Shown piece after piece: positions 16,348-22,148 of a stretch of DNA of 22,148 nt. Origin of the DNA: an uncultured Lachnoanaerobaculum sp. Lineage in GTDB: Bacteria; Bacillota; Clostridia; Lachnospirales; Lachnospiraceae. Position 1 is the stretch's first letter; each line of letters begins with the position of its first letter. The position numbers were made by a program, and so were the translations under genes. The notes under the pieces were generated by a model. That model was not told where the DNA came from. It worked only from the letters and a program-made list of their open reading frames with translations, and did not search any database. The stretch spans positions 1 through 22,148 of the forward strand of contig CAKAQP010000015.1 in assembly GCA_916720285.1 (NCBI GenBank), written 5' to 3'.

Positions 16348-17034
16348 TCACCTGCCTGTCCCACCCAGTTTATCTCTTAATGTCTTTAATTTATTTACAT
16401 AGACATCGACCCTTTCCTTCAAGTTAAATCTCTCTAAAAGGAAATCAATAAGATCTGCACCCAGGTCGATGTCTCTGACAAATTCCGTTGCATTGGAGGA
16501 GAATGCATAGCTTGATTCCTTAAGTTCAATATTTTCCGGAACACCTACGTTTTTAAGTGCTTTACTCAATCCTTTAGGCAATTTGATGCCGTACTTGATA
16601 TTGACTTTTACTGTAGGTGTTATTATCCCGGTGAACTCTATATCGGAATCTACACTCAAACCGCTAACCATGGTATATTTATATAAAAGCGTATTCAGTT
16701 TTTCTTCAAAACCGTTTCCTATTTCATCCTTACTTCTGAAAAAACCTGCATAAAGTTCTCTCTCTTTATAATAACTGTCAACTCCGTCAGTACCCGGAAA
16801 ACTCATTACATCTATATCTATACCGCTGCTTATCGGTGCAATATATTTTTCGTACCCCGGGTATGCTCCGTCTCTTGCAGCTTGTGAGGCAATCTTTGTA
16901 CCGGCAAACTGTACAAGAGTCTGCTCAAGCTTTAAAAGCCCTAAGATAAGCATTGCAATTATAGTAAATATGAATAACGGATATATTATTGCCGCTTCTA
17001 CCATCAACGTACCACGATTGTTTTCACCTCGCAT
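16348..17034 (-). CDS. tadE: TadE-like pseudopilin
   Basis: 228 aa, normal TadE size. N-terminus NNRG|TLMVEAAIIYPLF carries the full TadE signature: Gly8 cleavage site, Glu13 at +5 and Pro19 in the hydrophobic helix. The remainder is an extracytoplasmic domain. TadE proteins are processed by TadV and needed for Flp fibre biogenesis. SD GGAGGAG is immediately before the ATG; the preceding pilin stop is 22 bases upstream. Its own tail carries the ribosome binding site for the 1277-aa protein. Confidence 0.9.
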   Translation of the reverse strand: MRGENNRGTLMVEAAIIYPLFIFTIIAMLILGLLKLEQTLVQFAGTKIASQAARDGAYPGYEKYIAPISSGIDIDVMSFPGTDGVDSYYKERELYAGFFRSKDEIGNGFEEKLNTLLYKYTMVSGLSVDSDIEFTGIITPTVKVNIKYGIKLPKGLSKALKNVGVPENIELKESSYAFSSNATEFVRDIDLGADLIDFLLERFNLKERVDVYVNKLKTLRDKLGGTGR

Positions 17035-17056
17035 ATCTCCTCCTCAGCTCCATATT

Positions 17057-17293
17057 TTACGGTGCACTGTTAGTACTGACAAAACCGCTAAGGTTATCCA
17101 GTATTTGGCCGACTATGTCTTTAAGCCTGCCATGAAATAAAGTTGCAAGTGCTATTATGATAACTATAAGTACCATAACCGCAACCATGTCCGATGCACC
17201 ACGCTCTTCTTTCTTAAAAGCCTCAATGGCTCCGTTAAGTTTCATTGTCTGTGTAATAAAAAACAGATCAATAAGTTCAAACATTTTTTCCAT
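17057..17293 (-). CDS. Flp1-like pilin, candidate major pilus subunit
   Basis: 78 aa. Leader of 32 residues ending KKEERG, then ASDMVAVMVLIVIIIALATLF and a short amphipathic tail (HGRLKDIVGQILDNLSG). Size and layout match Flp/type IVb pilins, closest to the Flp1-like family of Clostridia. Predicted cleavage after Gly32 gives a 46-residue mature pilin. The usual Glu at +5 is Val37; Asp35 at +3 is the only acidic residue near the new N-terminus. SD GAGGAG lies eight bases or so before the ATG. The 66-base gap upstream is the largest in this part of the operon and carries a dyad, in keeping with separate control of the major subunit. Confidence 0.87.
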   Translation of the reverse strand: MEKMFELIDLFFITQTMKLNGAIEAFKKEERGASDMVAVMVLIVIIIALATLFHGRLKDIVGQILDNLSGFVSTNSAP

Positions 17294-17310
17294 TTTGTTT
17301 CTCCTCTCTT

Positions 17311-17350
17311 TGAAAGTTTTTAGTTATGTAAAAGCTTTAGTCGACTTTCA
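17311..17350 (-). promoter_or_regulatory. Inverted repeat in the tadC-pilin gap
   Basis: Plus-strand TGAAAGT (17311-17317) and ACTTTCA (17344-17350) are perfect 7-bp arms around a 26-base loop that holds the palindrome AAAGCTTT (17331-17338). No T tract follows, so it is more likely an mRNA processing or stabilising structure than a terminator. Function is inferred only. Confidence 0.35.
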
Positions 17351-17359
17351 GCTCAAACA

Positions 17360-18214
17360 TCAAAATCTAAGACCGGCAAACATAGGCACCATTATCAAAA
17401 TAAGTACACCTAAAAATATAAGTCCTATAGGCATTATGAGTTTACTGCTTGCCTTTTCACCCTTTCTTTTTACTTCATGTTTTTTCTCTTCCCAAGCTTC
17501 ATTGCTCATATCTCTAAGAAAAACAACCACTTCACCGCTTCCTTTTTGCAGATTCTGTATCATCATTGTCGAAAACTTTCTAAGAGACTTTATAGAGCAT
17601 CTTTCTCCAAAAGTCTTATAAGCTTCCACCTCCTGAATTCCGTTACTAAGTTCCAAGGCGGTGTTTCGCATTTCCTGATACAAAATTCCTTCATTTGCAG
17701 CTGCCACCTTTGTCCATGCCTCTCGTATAGGTACACCTGCATTTACAAGCAATGTAAGCTTTGATAACATTCCAGGATAATCTCTTAAAAGCTCATCCCT
17801 TCTTGAGTTTATCTTGTCATTTAATAATTCATCCAAATACCATATCATCATTGCGCTTACCGCAACTCCCGCCATTACCAGTTTAAAATTACCGCTTATT
17901 CCCGTTATCATAAACATAAGTAGTGTAAGGACTGTTCCGAATGTTATTTGTCCGCCTCGCAGTATATAAAAATAATAAGGTCCGTATTGTTTTCCATATA
18001 TTTCTGAAATAAGCTTTATCTTTCCTTTGGCATTTTTACTGTTCATATCAAAATGTATCAGCTCCATAAGTCCAAATCCGATATAATATATGTCAGACAT
18101 CGGGTACTCTCCATCTGGTATTCCCGATAATATATCCACAAATTTTTTACTGAATCTGAAATGTAAGTAGAGTACAAACAATGCAAATATTGTTACCAAT
18201 ATCATTACTATCAT
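17360..18214 (-). CDS. tadC: TadC-like type II secretion F-domain platform protein
   Basis: 284 aa. N-terminal TM (1-18), a central pair of TM segments (about 85-127), the T2SSF domain from about 140 (LLRDYPGMLSKLTLLVNAGV and REAWTKVA) and C-terminal TM LIMPIGLIFLGVLILIMVPM (about 259-280). TadC pairs with TadB to form the inner platform on which the TadA ATPase acts. The gap to the TadB stop is 4 bp and AAGGA lies upstream of the ATG, so the two are translated together. The order tadA-tadB-tadC is the standard one. Confidence 0.9.
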   Translation of the reverse strand: MIVMILVTIFALFVLYLHFRFSKKFVDILSGIPDGEYPMSDIYYIGFGLMELIHFDMNSKNAKGKIKLISEIYGKQYGPYYFYILRGGQITFGTVLTLLMFMITGISGNFKLVMAGVAVSAMMIWYLDELLNDKINSRRDELLRDYPGMLSKLTLLVNAGVPIREAWTKVAAANEGILYQEMRNTALELSNGIQEVEAYKTFGERCSIKSLRKFSTMMIQNLQKGSGEVVVFLRDMSNEAWEEKKHEVKRKGEKASSKLIMPIGLIFLGVLILIMVPMFAGLRF

Positions 18215-18218
18215 ATTT

Positions 18219-19022
18219 TTACATCCTTATATTCACTATTCTTTTTCCCATCATATAGGCTCCTGCAAACAATCCTATGGCAAATATCTTTACCATTACC
18301 GTAAAAGCCGTATTTGCCGCTGCGGACATAGTTCCCATTCCGCTAAGTGCAATCATTATTACAATAGGCATTACCATCATAATATTTAATTCATTTTCTT
18401 TTTCTGTAAGAATGGTCTTGATCTCCATTTCAATTTCTATCTTGTCATTGATTATCTTTCTGCTATCCCATACAACCTGCCTGATGTCTCCGCCCTGTCT
18501 AAGACCCGACTCAAAGGTGGCTGCAAAGCTTGCAACATCATCAAGCCCGCATCTGTTTGCAAAGTCCTTTAAGAGATCTTCAATAATTATATTATTTGTC
18601 ATACCGGCTATTATTATTCTGGTTTCATTTACAATATCCGATTTTTCTCCATAAAGACTTAGTAGGTCTTGATAACTTTCTGCAAATGCCTCCATAGTAT
18701 TCTTTCCTGAGGAATAAGATGTTGTAAGTGCCTCAAGCAGATCTCTAAATTCAACAAGCAAATCTCTTTGTCTTTTTTCTTTTCTGTATTTTCTAAAAAA
18801 AATTATAGCGGGGATTCCACAAATAATTCCTGATATTAAAGAAACACTGAATATTCTAAAGAAGACCATAATTACTACAAATCCAAGTACAAATCCCAAT
18901 GAAAAACCTATAATATAATCAATCCACTTCATATGATATACATGGTAATCATCGGCATTTCCCATTAGACCGTGATTTTCTGTATAAATATCCGACTTAC
19001 TCTTTAGTATTCTTTTTATCAT
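18219..19022 (-). CDS. tadB: TadB-like type II secretion F-domain platform protein
   Basis: 267 aa. Two TM segments at about 36-77, the T2SSF domain (LLVEFRDLLEALTTSYSSGK at about 90-110, GGDIRQVVWDSRKII later) and two C-terminal TM segments (IMMVMPIVIMIALSG, KIFAIGLFAGAYM). Partner of TadC. The frame also opens at TTG 19025, but the ATG at 19022 overlaps the TadA stop as TGATG and is seven bases from GGAG, so I chose it. Confidence 0.9.
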   Translation of the reverse strand: MIKRILKSKSDIYTENHGLMGNADDYHVYHMKWIDYIIGFSLGFVLGFVVIMVFFRIFSVSLISGIICGIPAIIFFRKYRKEKRQRDLLVEFRDLLEALTTSYSSGKNTMEAFAESYQDLLSLYGEKSDIVNETRIIIAGMTNNIIIEDLLKDFANRCGLDDVASFAATFESGLRQGGDIRQVVWDSRKIINDKIEIEMEIKTILTEKENELNIMMVMPIVIMIALSGMGTMSAAANTAFTVMVKIFAIGLFAGAYMMGKRIVNIRM

Positions 19023-20260
19023 CAAATAACTCCTTTATATCCCATGAGTTTAAGTTTAAATGTATTCTTTAAAGGATTCTTTGTTCTCTTAAGCTCTCCT
19101 ACTACCTTATCCATTGTGCTTTCTTCACTTTCCTCAAATACATACAGAGGATTCAGTTCTATCTCACCGTCTTTTAATCCCATAACTTCCGATATCTCCA
19201 TAGTCTTTCTGCTATGATCTCTAAGTCTTGAAAGATGAATAATTATATCTACGGCAGAAGATATCTGCTGACGAATAGCTTCAAGAGGCAGTCCTTCTGC
19301 ACCCATAAGTACCATAGTCTCCATTCTGCTAAGCATATCTTTTGTAGAATTGGCATGTCCTGTGGAAAGTGAACCGTCATGCCCTGTATTCATTGCCTGC
19401 AACATATCCAGTGTCTCGGCACCTCTTACCTCTCCGACTATAATTCTTTCAGGTCTCATTCTTAGAGATGTCTTTATAAGATCCCTTATTGTAATCATTC
19501 CCTTACCTGATGAGTTAGAGTTTCTCGTCTCAAGTTTTACAAGGTTTTCTATACCGACTATTTGAAGTTCGGCAGAGTCTTCTATTGTAATCACTCTTTC
19601 TGTTTTGGGAATATAATTAGATAAGGCATTTAAGAAAGTAGTCTTACCGCTTCCTGTGCCTCCGCTTATAAAGATATTGTATTTTGCTTTTACCAATGTT
19701 TCTAAAACCTTGGCTATTTGTGGTGTAATGGATTTATATTTTATGAGTTGTTCCACCGTCATAGGTGTCTTTGAGAATTTACGAATAGTTAAAGTAGGTC
19801 CTTTTAATGCTACCGGAGGTAAAACCACGCTCACTCTTGATCCGTCCGGAAGCCTTGTGTCCACAATAGGATTTGATTGATTTACCTCTCTACCGGCTCT
19901 TCCTACAATACGTTGTATTATATCCTCCAGTTTTCTTTGGCTGTCAAAACTTTGTTTCAACTTTTCAATCTTTCCGTTTCTCTCAATAAAGATTTCATCC
20001 GTACCGTTTATCATAACCTCTGTGATATCATCATCCTTTATAATCATATCGAGAAGCCCCAGACCTCTTATTGATGAATAAAGCTCATCTGTTAAATTTA
20101 CTCTTTCTTTGATTGAAATATAGACATCGCCCAATTGCTCACTGACCAGCTTTTCTATTTTTGAATAAAGCTCTTCGTCCTTTAACCTGCTTAAATCGAA
20201 ATATTTAGATATGTATTCTCTCGCTTGATATAAAAAAGCTTTTCGTTCCAAATCGTTCAT
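19022..20260 (-). CDS. tadA: TadA/CpaF-family pilus assembly ATPase
   Basis: 412 aa, first gene of the operon. N-terminal domain with TEVMINGTDEIFIERNGK (about 80-97), PDGSRVSVVLPPVALKGP, Walker A GGTGSGKTT (200-208, Lys206), Asp box TIEDSAELQ (about 225-233), Walker B-type RPERIIVGEVRG (269-280) and His box TGHDGSLSTGHANS. All catalytic elements are intact. CpaF/TadA ATPases are cytoplasmic hexamers that power Flp pilus assembly through TadB/TadC; in Caulobacter the same motor also drives retraction. The start is supported by AAAGGAG seven bases or so before the ATG. About 400 bp of mostly non-coding DNA lies upstream, where the operon promoter should be. Confidence 0.95.
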   Translation of the reverse strand: MNDLERKAFLYQAREYISKYFDLSRLKDEELYSKIEKLVSEQLGDVYISIKERVNLTDELYSSIRGLGLLDMIIKDDDITEVMINGTDEIFIERNGKIEKLKQSFDSQRKLEDIIQRIVGRAGREVNQSNPIVDTRLPDGSRVSVVLPPVALKGPTLTIRKFSKTPMTVEQLIKYKSITPQIAKVLETLVKAKYNIFISGGTGSGKTTFLNALSNYIPKTERVITIEDSAELQIVGIENLVKLETRNSNSSGKGMITIRDLIKTSLRMRPERIIVGEVRGAETLDMLQAMNTGHDGSLSTGHANSTKDMLSRMETMVLMGAEGLPLEAIRQQISSAVDIIIHLSRLRDHSRKTMEISEVMGLKDGEIELNPLYVFEESEESTMDKVVGELKRTKNPLKNTFKLKLMGYKGVI

Positions 20261-20287
20261 GTTGCTCTCCTTTAAACATAATATACA

Positions 20288-20293
20288 ATTATA
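20288..20293 (-). promoter_or_regulatory. Candidate -10 box for the tad operon
   Basis: Perfect TATAAT on the minus strand 28-33 bases before the tadA ATG. No good -35 at 16-18 bp (gttatt at 17 bp), so an activator may be needed or another promoter may serve. Confidence 0.35.
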
Positions 20294-20426
20294 TCTAATC
20301 CATTCTACGTAATAACTACAATTTGCAAAAAACTTTATGCCCCGATTATATCTGCCTAACAGCTTAGTGTCAATATAGCTTTTTCATCTTTGTGAATATT
20401 TTTTTCTCATAGCTTAATTCATTGTT

Positions 20427-20448
20427 TATACTATATAAAAGTATATAG
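20427..20448. repeat. AT-rich dyad (possible operator or cruciform)
   Basis: CTATAT (20431-20436) and ATATAG (20443-20448) are perfect arms around AAAAGT; an alternative pairing TATACT (20427-20432)/AGTATA (20440-20445) overlaps it. It lies upstream of both divergent promoters. Confidence 0.35.
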
Positions 20449-20590
20449 CACTTTTTATTGATATGCTCCAAAAACTCCAGCTCATTCGTAAGAAAACCTT
20501 AATAATTTTCGACATGTAATGCCGGGTTAGTACAGTAGTTCTATAGACTATAATACAGATAAGCATGGAGGTTAAAACGAATTTATTGTA

Positions 20591-20618
20591 TTGCTATTGT
20601 CGTACATCATTTTATAAT
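20591..20618 (+). promoter_or_regulatory. Candidate promoter for the small antitoxin-like gene
   Basis: TTGCTA (20591-20596), 16-bp spacer and perfect TATAAT (20613-20618) on the plus strand, 41 bases before the ATG at 20659. The -35 matches TTGACA at four of six positions. Confidence 0.45.
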
Positions 20619-20658
20619 AAGTATAAGCTAAAATTTATCATGAAAGGATATATTTTGT

Positions 20659-20829
20659 ATGGATACAAAATCAACAAATTTATATACTTCAACGCCCGTT
20701 GACATCAACACATTATCAGAAACAGAATTAAATAATGAATTGGAAAAGGGATATGCAGATATGCAAGCCGGACGAACAAAAAACATGAATGAAGTCTTTG
20801 CAGATATTCGAAAAGATTATGGACTGTGA
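20659..20829 (+). CDS. Orphan RelB-like antitoxin C-terminal protein
   Basis: 56 aa, the only plus-strand gene I support. ATG at 20659 preceded by AAAGGA ten bases upstream; an in-frame stop at 20641-20643 shows the frame does not extend further. The N-terminal part (MDTKSTNLYTSTPVDINTL) is unremarkable; the C-terminal part (NNELEKGYADMQAGRTKN then VFADIRKDYGL) resembles the toxin-binding tail of RelB-type antitoxins in Clostridia, as I recall it. There is no ribbon-helix-helix domain at the front and no toxin gene follows; the next element is a terminator and a convergent gene. It may be a decayed antitoxin or a stand-alone small protein. Confidence 0.6.
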   Translation: MDTKSTNLYTSTPVDINTLSETELNNELEKGYADMQAGRTKNMNEVFADIRKDYGL

Positions 20830-20834
20830 TATAG

Positions 20835-20866
20835 AAAAAACACTCCCGGACTTTTGTTCGGGAGTG
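20835..20866 (-). terminator. Strong Rho-independent terminator of the glucarate dehydratase gene
   Basis: CACTCCCGGAC-TTTT-GTTCGGGAGTG (20841-20866) makes an 11-bp stem (one G-T pair) with a 4-base loop. On the minus strand it is followed by TTTTTT (20840-20835). On the plus strand the tail is CCTTCGTATT, so it may only weakly stop the small gene from the other side. Confidence 0.9.
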
Positions 20867-20902
20867 CCTTCGTATTAAAAGAAATATTGTTTATTTCATT
20901 TT

Positions 20903-22148
20903 TTATCTTACAAGACAAGGTTTCTTTGGATTAAACTTCCACCCCGGAATTAGATATTGCATTACAACAGAATCATCTCTTCCACCTAGGCAATTTTCAT
21001 TGTAAAGTTTATTTGCCTTTATTACTTGATCCATATCTATTTCTATACCAAGACCCGGTTTCTTTGGAACTGCTACGCAACCGTCTACTATTTGGAGCGG
21101 ATCTTTAGTAAGTCTTTCAAGACCTTCCTGCCAGATCCAATGTGTATCAAGTGCATTATATTTTCCCGGAACTGCTGCACCTACATGTGTAAACATAGCA
21201 AGTGAAATGTCAAAGTGATTATTCGAATGACTTCCCCATGTATATCCAAAGTCATTACACATTTGTGCAACTCTTACGGAACCTGCCATTGTCCAAAAAT
21301 GTGGATCTGCCAATATAATATCTACAGCCTGAGACTCTAATGAATGCCCTACCTCTCTCCAGTCTGTTGCAATCATGTTTGTTGCAGTAGGGAATCCTGT
21401 TCTTCTTCTAAATTCAGAAACTATCTCTCTTCCTGAATAAACACCTTCAGCTCCACAAGGGTCTTCACAGTATGTAAGTATTCCCTGCATTCCCTTAACA
21501 TATTCAACTGCCTCTTCCAATAGCCAACCACCGTTTGGATCAAGGTCTATTCTTGCATCAGGAAATTCTTTCTTTAAGGCACGAATAACATCCATCTCCT
21601 CATTTCCTGCCAAAACACCACCTTTTAGCTTAAAATCTTCAAATCCGTATTTTTCTTTAGTAGCCTTAGCCATTGCGACAATCTTATCTGCTGTAAGTGC
21701 CTCCTCATGACGAAGCCTGTACCACTCACAATCAGAATCCGGCTCGGAATCGTAAGGAAGATCTGTTTTATTTCTATCACCTACAAAGAACAAATATCCA
21801 AGCATTCGTACTTTGTCTCTTTGCTGTCCGTCTCCCAAGAGCTCGCATACAGGTACTCCAAGATGCTTTCCTAAAAGGTCAAGGCATGGTGCTTCGATTG
21901 CAGTAATTACATGAACTCCGGTACGAAGGTCAAATGTCTGGTTTCCTCTTACATCCGACTCGCCTTTTGAATCCAAATAGTACTTAACCCTTAGGAGCAT
22001 GCTCTTATACTCACTTATTTTGGTACCTTCAACTATTGATTTTACCTCATTTAAGGCATCTGTTATTTTCTTGCCTCCGGGTACTTCACCTACTCCAATT
22101 TCTCCATTTGAATCTGTCAAAATAACAATATTTCTTGTGAAAAACGGA
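20903..22148 (-). CDS. gudD: Glucarate dehydratase, 5' end outside window
   Basis: 414 codons visible; the frame is open to the right edge and the first visible residues, PFFTRNIVIL, align with E. coli GudD about 32 residues from its start, so only a short N-terminus is missing (an internal TTG at 22120 is not the start). Enolase-superfamily enzyme converting D-glucarate to 5-keto-4-deoxy-D-glucarate. Family residues are present: FKLKGG (general base Lys), DPNGGW, YCEDPCGAEGVYSGRE (metal ligands), PTATNMIATDW, ADPHFW and WGSHSNNHFD (catalytic His). C-terminus QYLIPGWKFNP...PCLVR is close to E. coli. It is not part of the pilus operon: a 400-bp gap and a terminator separate them. Neighbouring uptake or aldolase genes, if any, lie outside. 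Confidence 0.95.
   Translation of the reverse strand, partial: PFFTRNIVILTDSNGEIGVGEVPGGKKITDALNEVKSIVEGTKISEYKSMLLRVKYYLDSKGESDVRGNQTFDLRTGVHVITAIEAPCLDLLGKHLGVPVCELLGDGQQRDKVRMLGYLFFVGDRNKTDLPYDSEPDSDCEWYRLRHEEALTADKIVAMAKATKEKYGFEDFKLKGGVLAGNEEMDVIRALKKEFPDARIDLDPNGGWLLEEAVEYVKGMQGILTYCEDPCGAEGVYSGREIVSEFRRRTGFPTATNMIATDWREVGHSLESQAVDIILADPHFWTMAGSVRVAQMCNDFGYTWGSHSNNHFDISLAMFTHVGAAVPGKYNALDTHWIWQEGLERLTKDPLQIVDGCVAVPKKPGLGIEIDMDQVIKANKLYNENCLGGRDDSVVMQYLIPGWKFNPKKPCLVR

Larger units (their letters stand above)
20261..20658. other. Intergenic region between the divergent tad operon and the plus-strand small gene
   Basis: About 400 AT-rich bases without a convincing gene. It holds a TATAAT for the tad operon (20288-20293, minus), a dyad at 20427-20448, and plus-strand -10-like TATAAT boxes at 20549-20554 and 20613-20618. 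Short frames on both strands (28-45 codons) lack support. Confidence 0.6.

Noticed and set aside
514..20260. Reading the operon as a type II secretion or competence system
   Set aside because: CpaF-type ATPase, split TadB/TadC, short TadV peptidase, TadE signatures, a Flp-like pilin and TadZ together specify Tad; no PilD-type methylase, GspE-type or ComG genes are seen.
20399..20515. Short minus-strand frames in the intergenic gap, for example one reading NELEFLEHINKK
   Set aside because: About 28-42 codons with no ribosome binding site and no ATG in the better-looking frame; at most a gene remnant.
20564..20701. Plus-strand 45-codon frame starting at ATGGAGGTT and overlapping the antitoxin-like gene
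   Set aside because: Its product is unremarkable (Tyr/Lys-rich), no SD precedes it, and it overlaps a better frame with a proper SD.
1..22148. CRISPR arrays, tRNA or rRNA genes, IS elements with terminal repeats
   Set aside because: No regular repeat-spacer pattern, cloverleaf or rRNA-like sequence or transposase with inverted ends was found by reading both strands.

Overview
The window is low-GC DNA with strong AGGAGG-type ribosome binding sites, one lipobox protein and tightly packed co-directional genes. This fits a monoderm Firmicute, most likely Lachnospiraceae (family from gene style; genus not determinable here). Almost everything is on the minus strand.

Layout from right to left, the direction of transcription. 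22148-20903 is a 5'-truncated glucarate dehydratase gene with its own strong terminator (20841-20866). 20659-20829 on the plus strand is a 56-codon orphan gene whose C-terminal half resembles a RelB-like antitoxin. About 400 bp of mostly non-coding DNA follows. From 20260 down to 514 runs a continuous block of 16 genes with gaps of -1 to 66 bp, ending in a terminator at 476-499; I read it as one operon of about 19.8 kb. 405-1 is the start of an Rpn/PD-(D/E)XK nuclease-family gene with its own promoter.

The operon is a Gram-positive Tad (Flp, type IVc) pilus locus: TadA ATPase, TadB and TadC platform proteins, a 78-aa Flp1-like pilin, a TadE pseudopilin, a 1277-aa DUF5702/TadG-like protein, a lipoprotein, a long 437-aa TadE-like protein, a prepilin peptidase, a TPR + WG-repeat membrane protein and a TadZ-like localisation protein. 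No secretin, RcpC or TadD gene is present, as expected without an outer membrane. The same transcript continues into a phospho-signalling module: a DUF6382-like/FHA protein, a PP2C phosphatase, a Ser/Thr kinase with an extracytoplasmic TPR sensor region and a small one-TM protein. It ends with a large Ig-like surface protein anchored by a C-terminal TM.

The most interesting reading is a pilus whose assembly or retraction is tied to threonine phosphorylation. The FHA protein carries two ETT motifs just before its FHA domain, like the phosphorylated ETT motif of GarA/OdhI, and the small membrane protein carries a related ETILL motif. Several start codons were moved to internal ATGs because the ribosome binding sites point there. 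The lipoprotein start lies beyond a perfect hairpin that appears to bring a distant Shine-Dalgarno into range.
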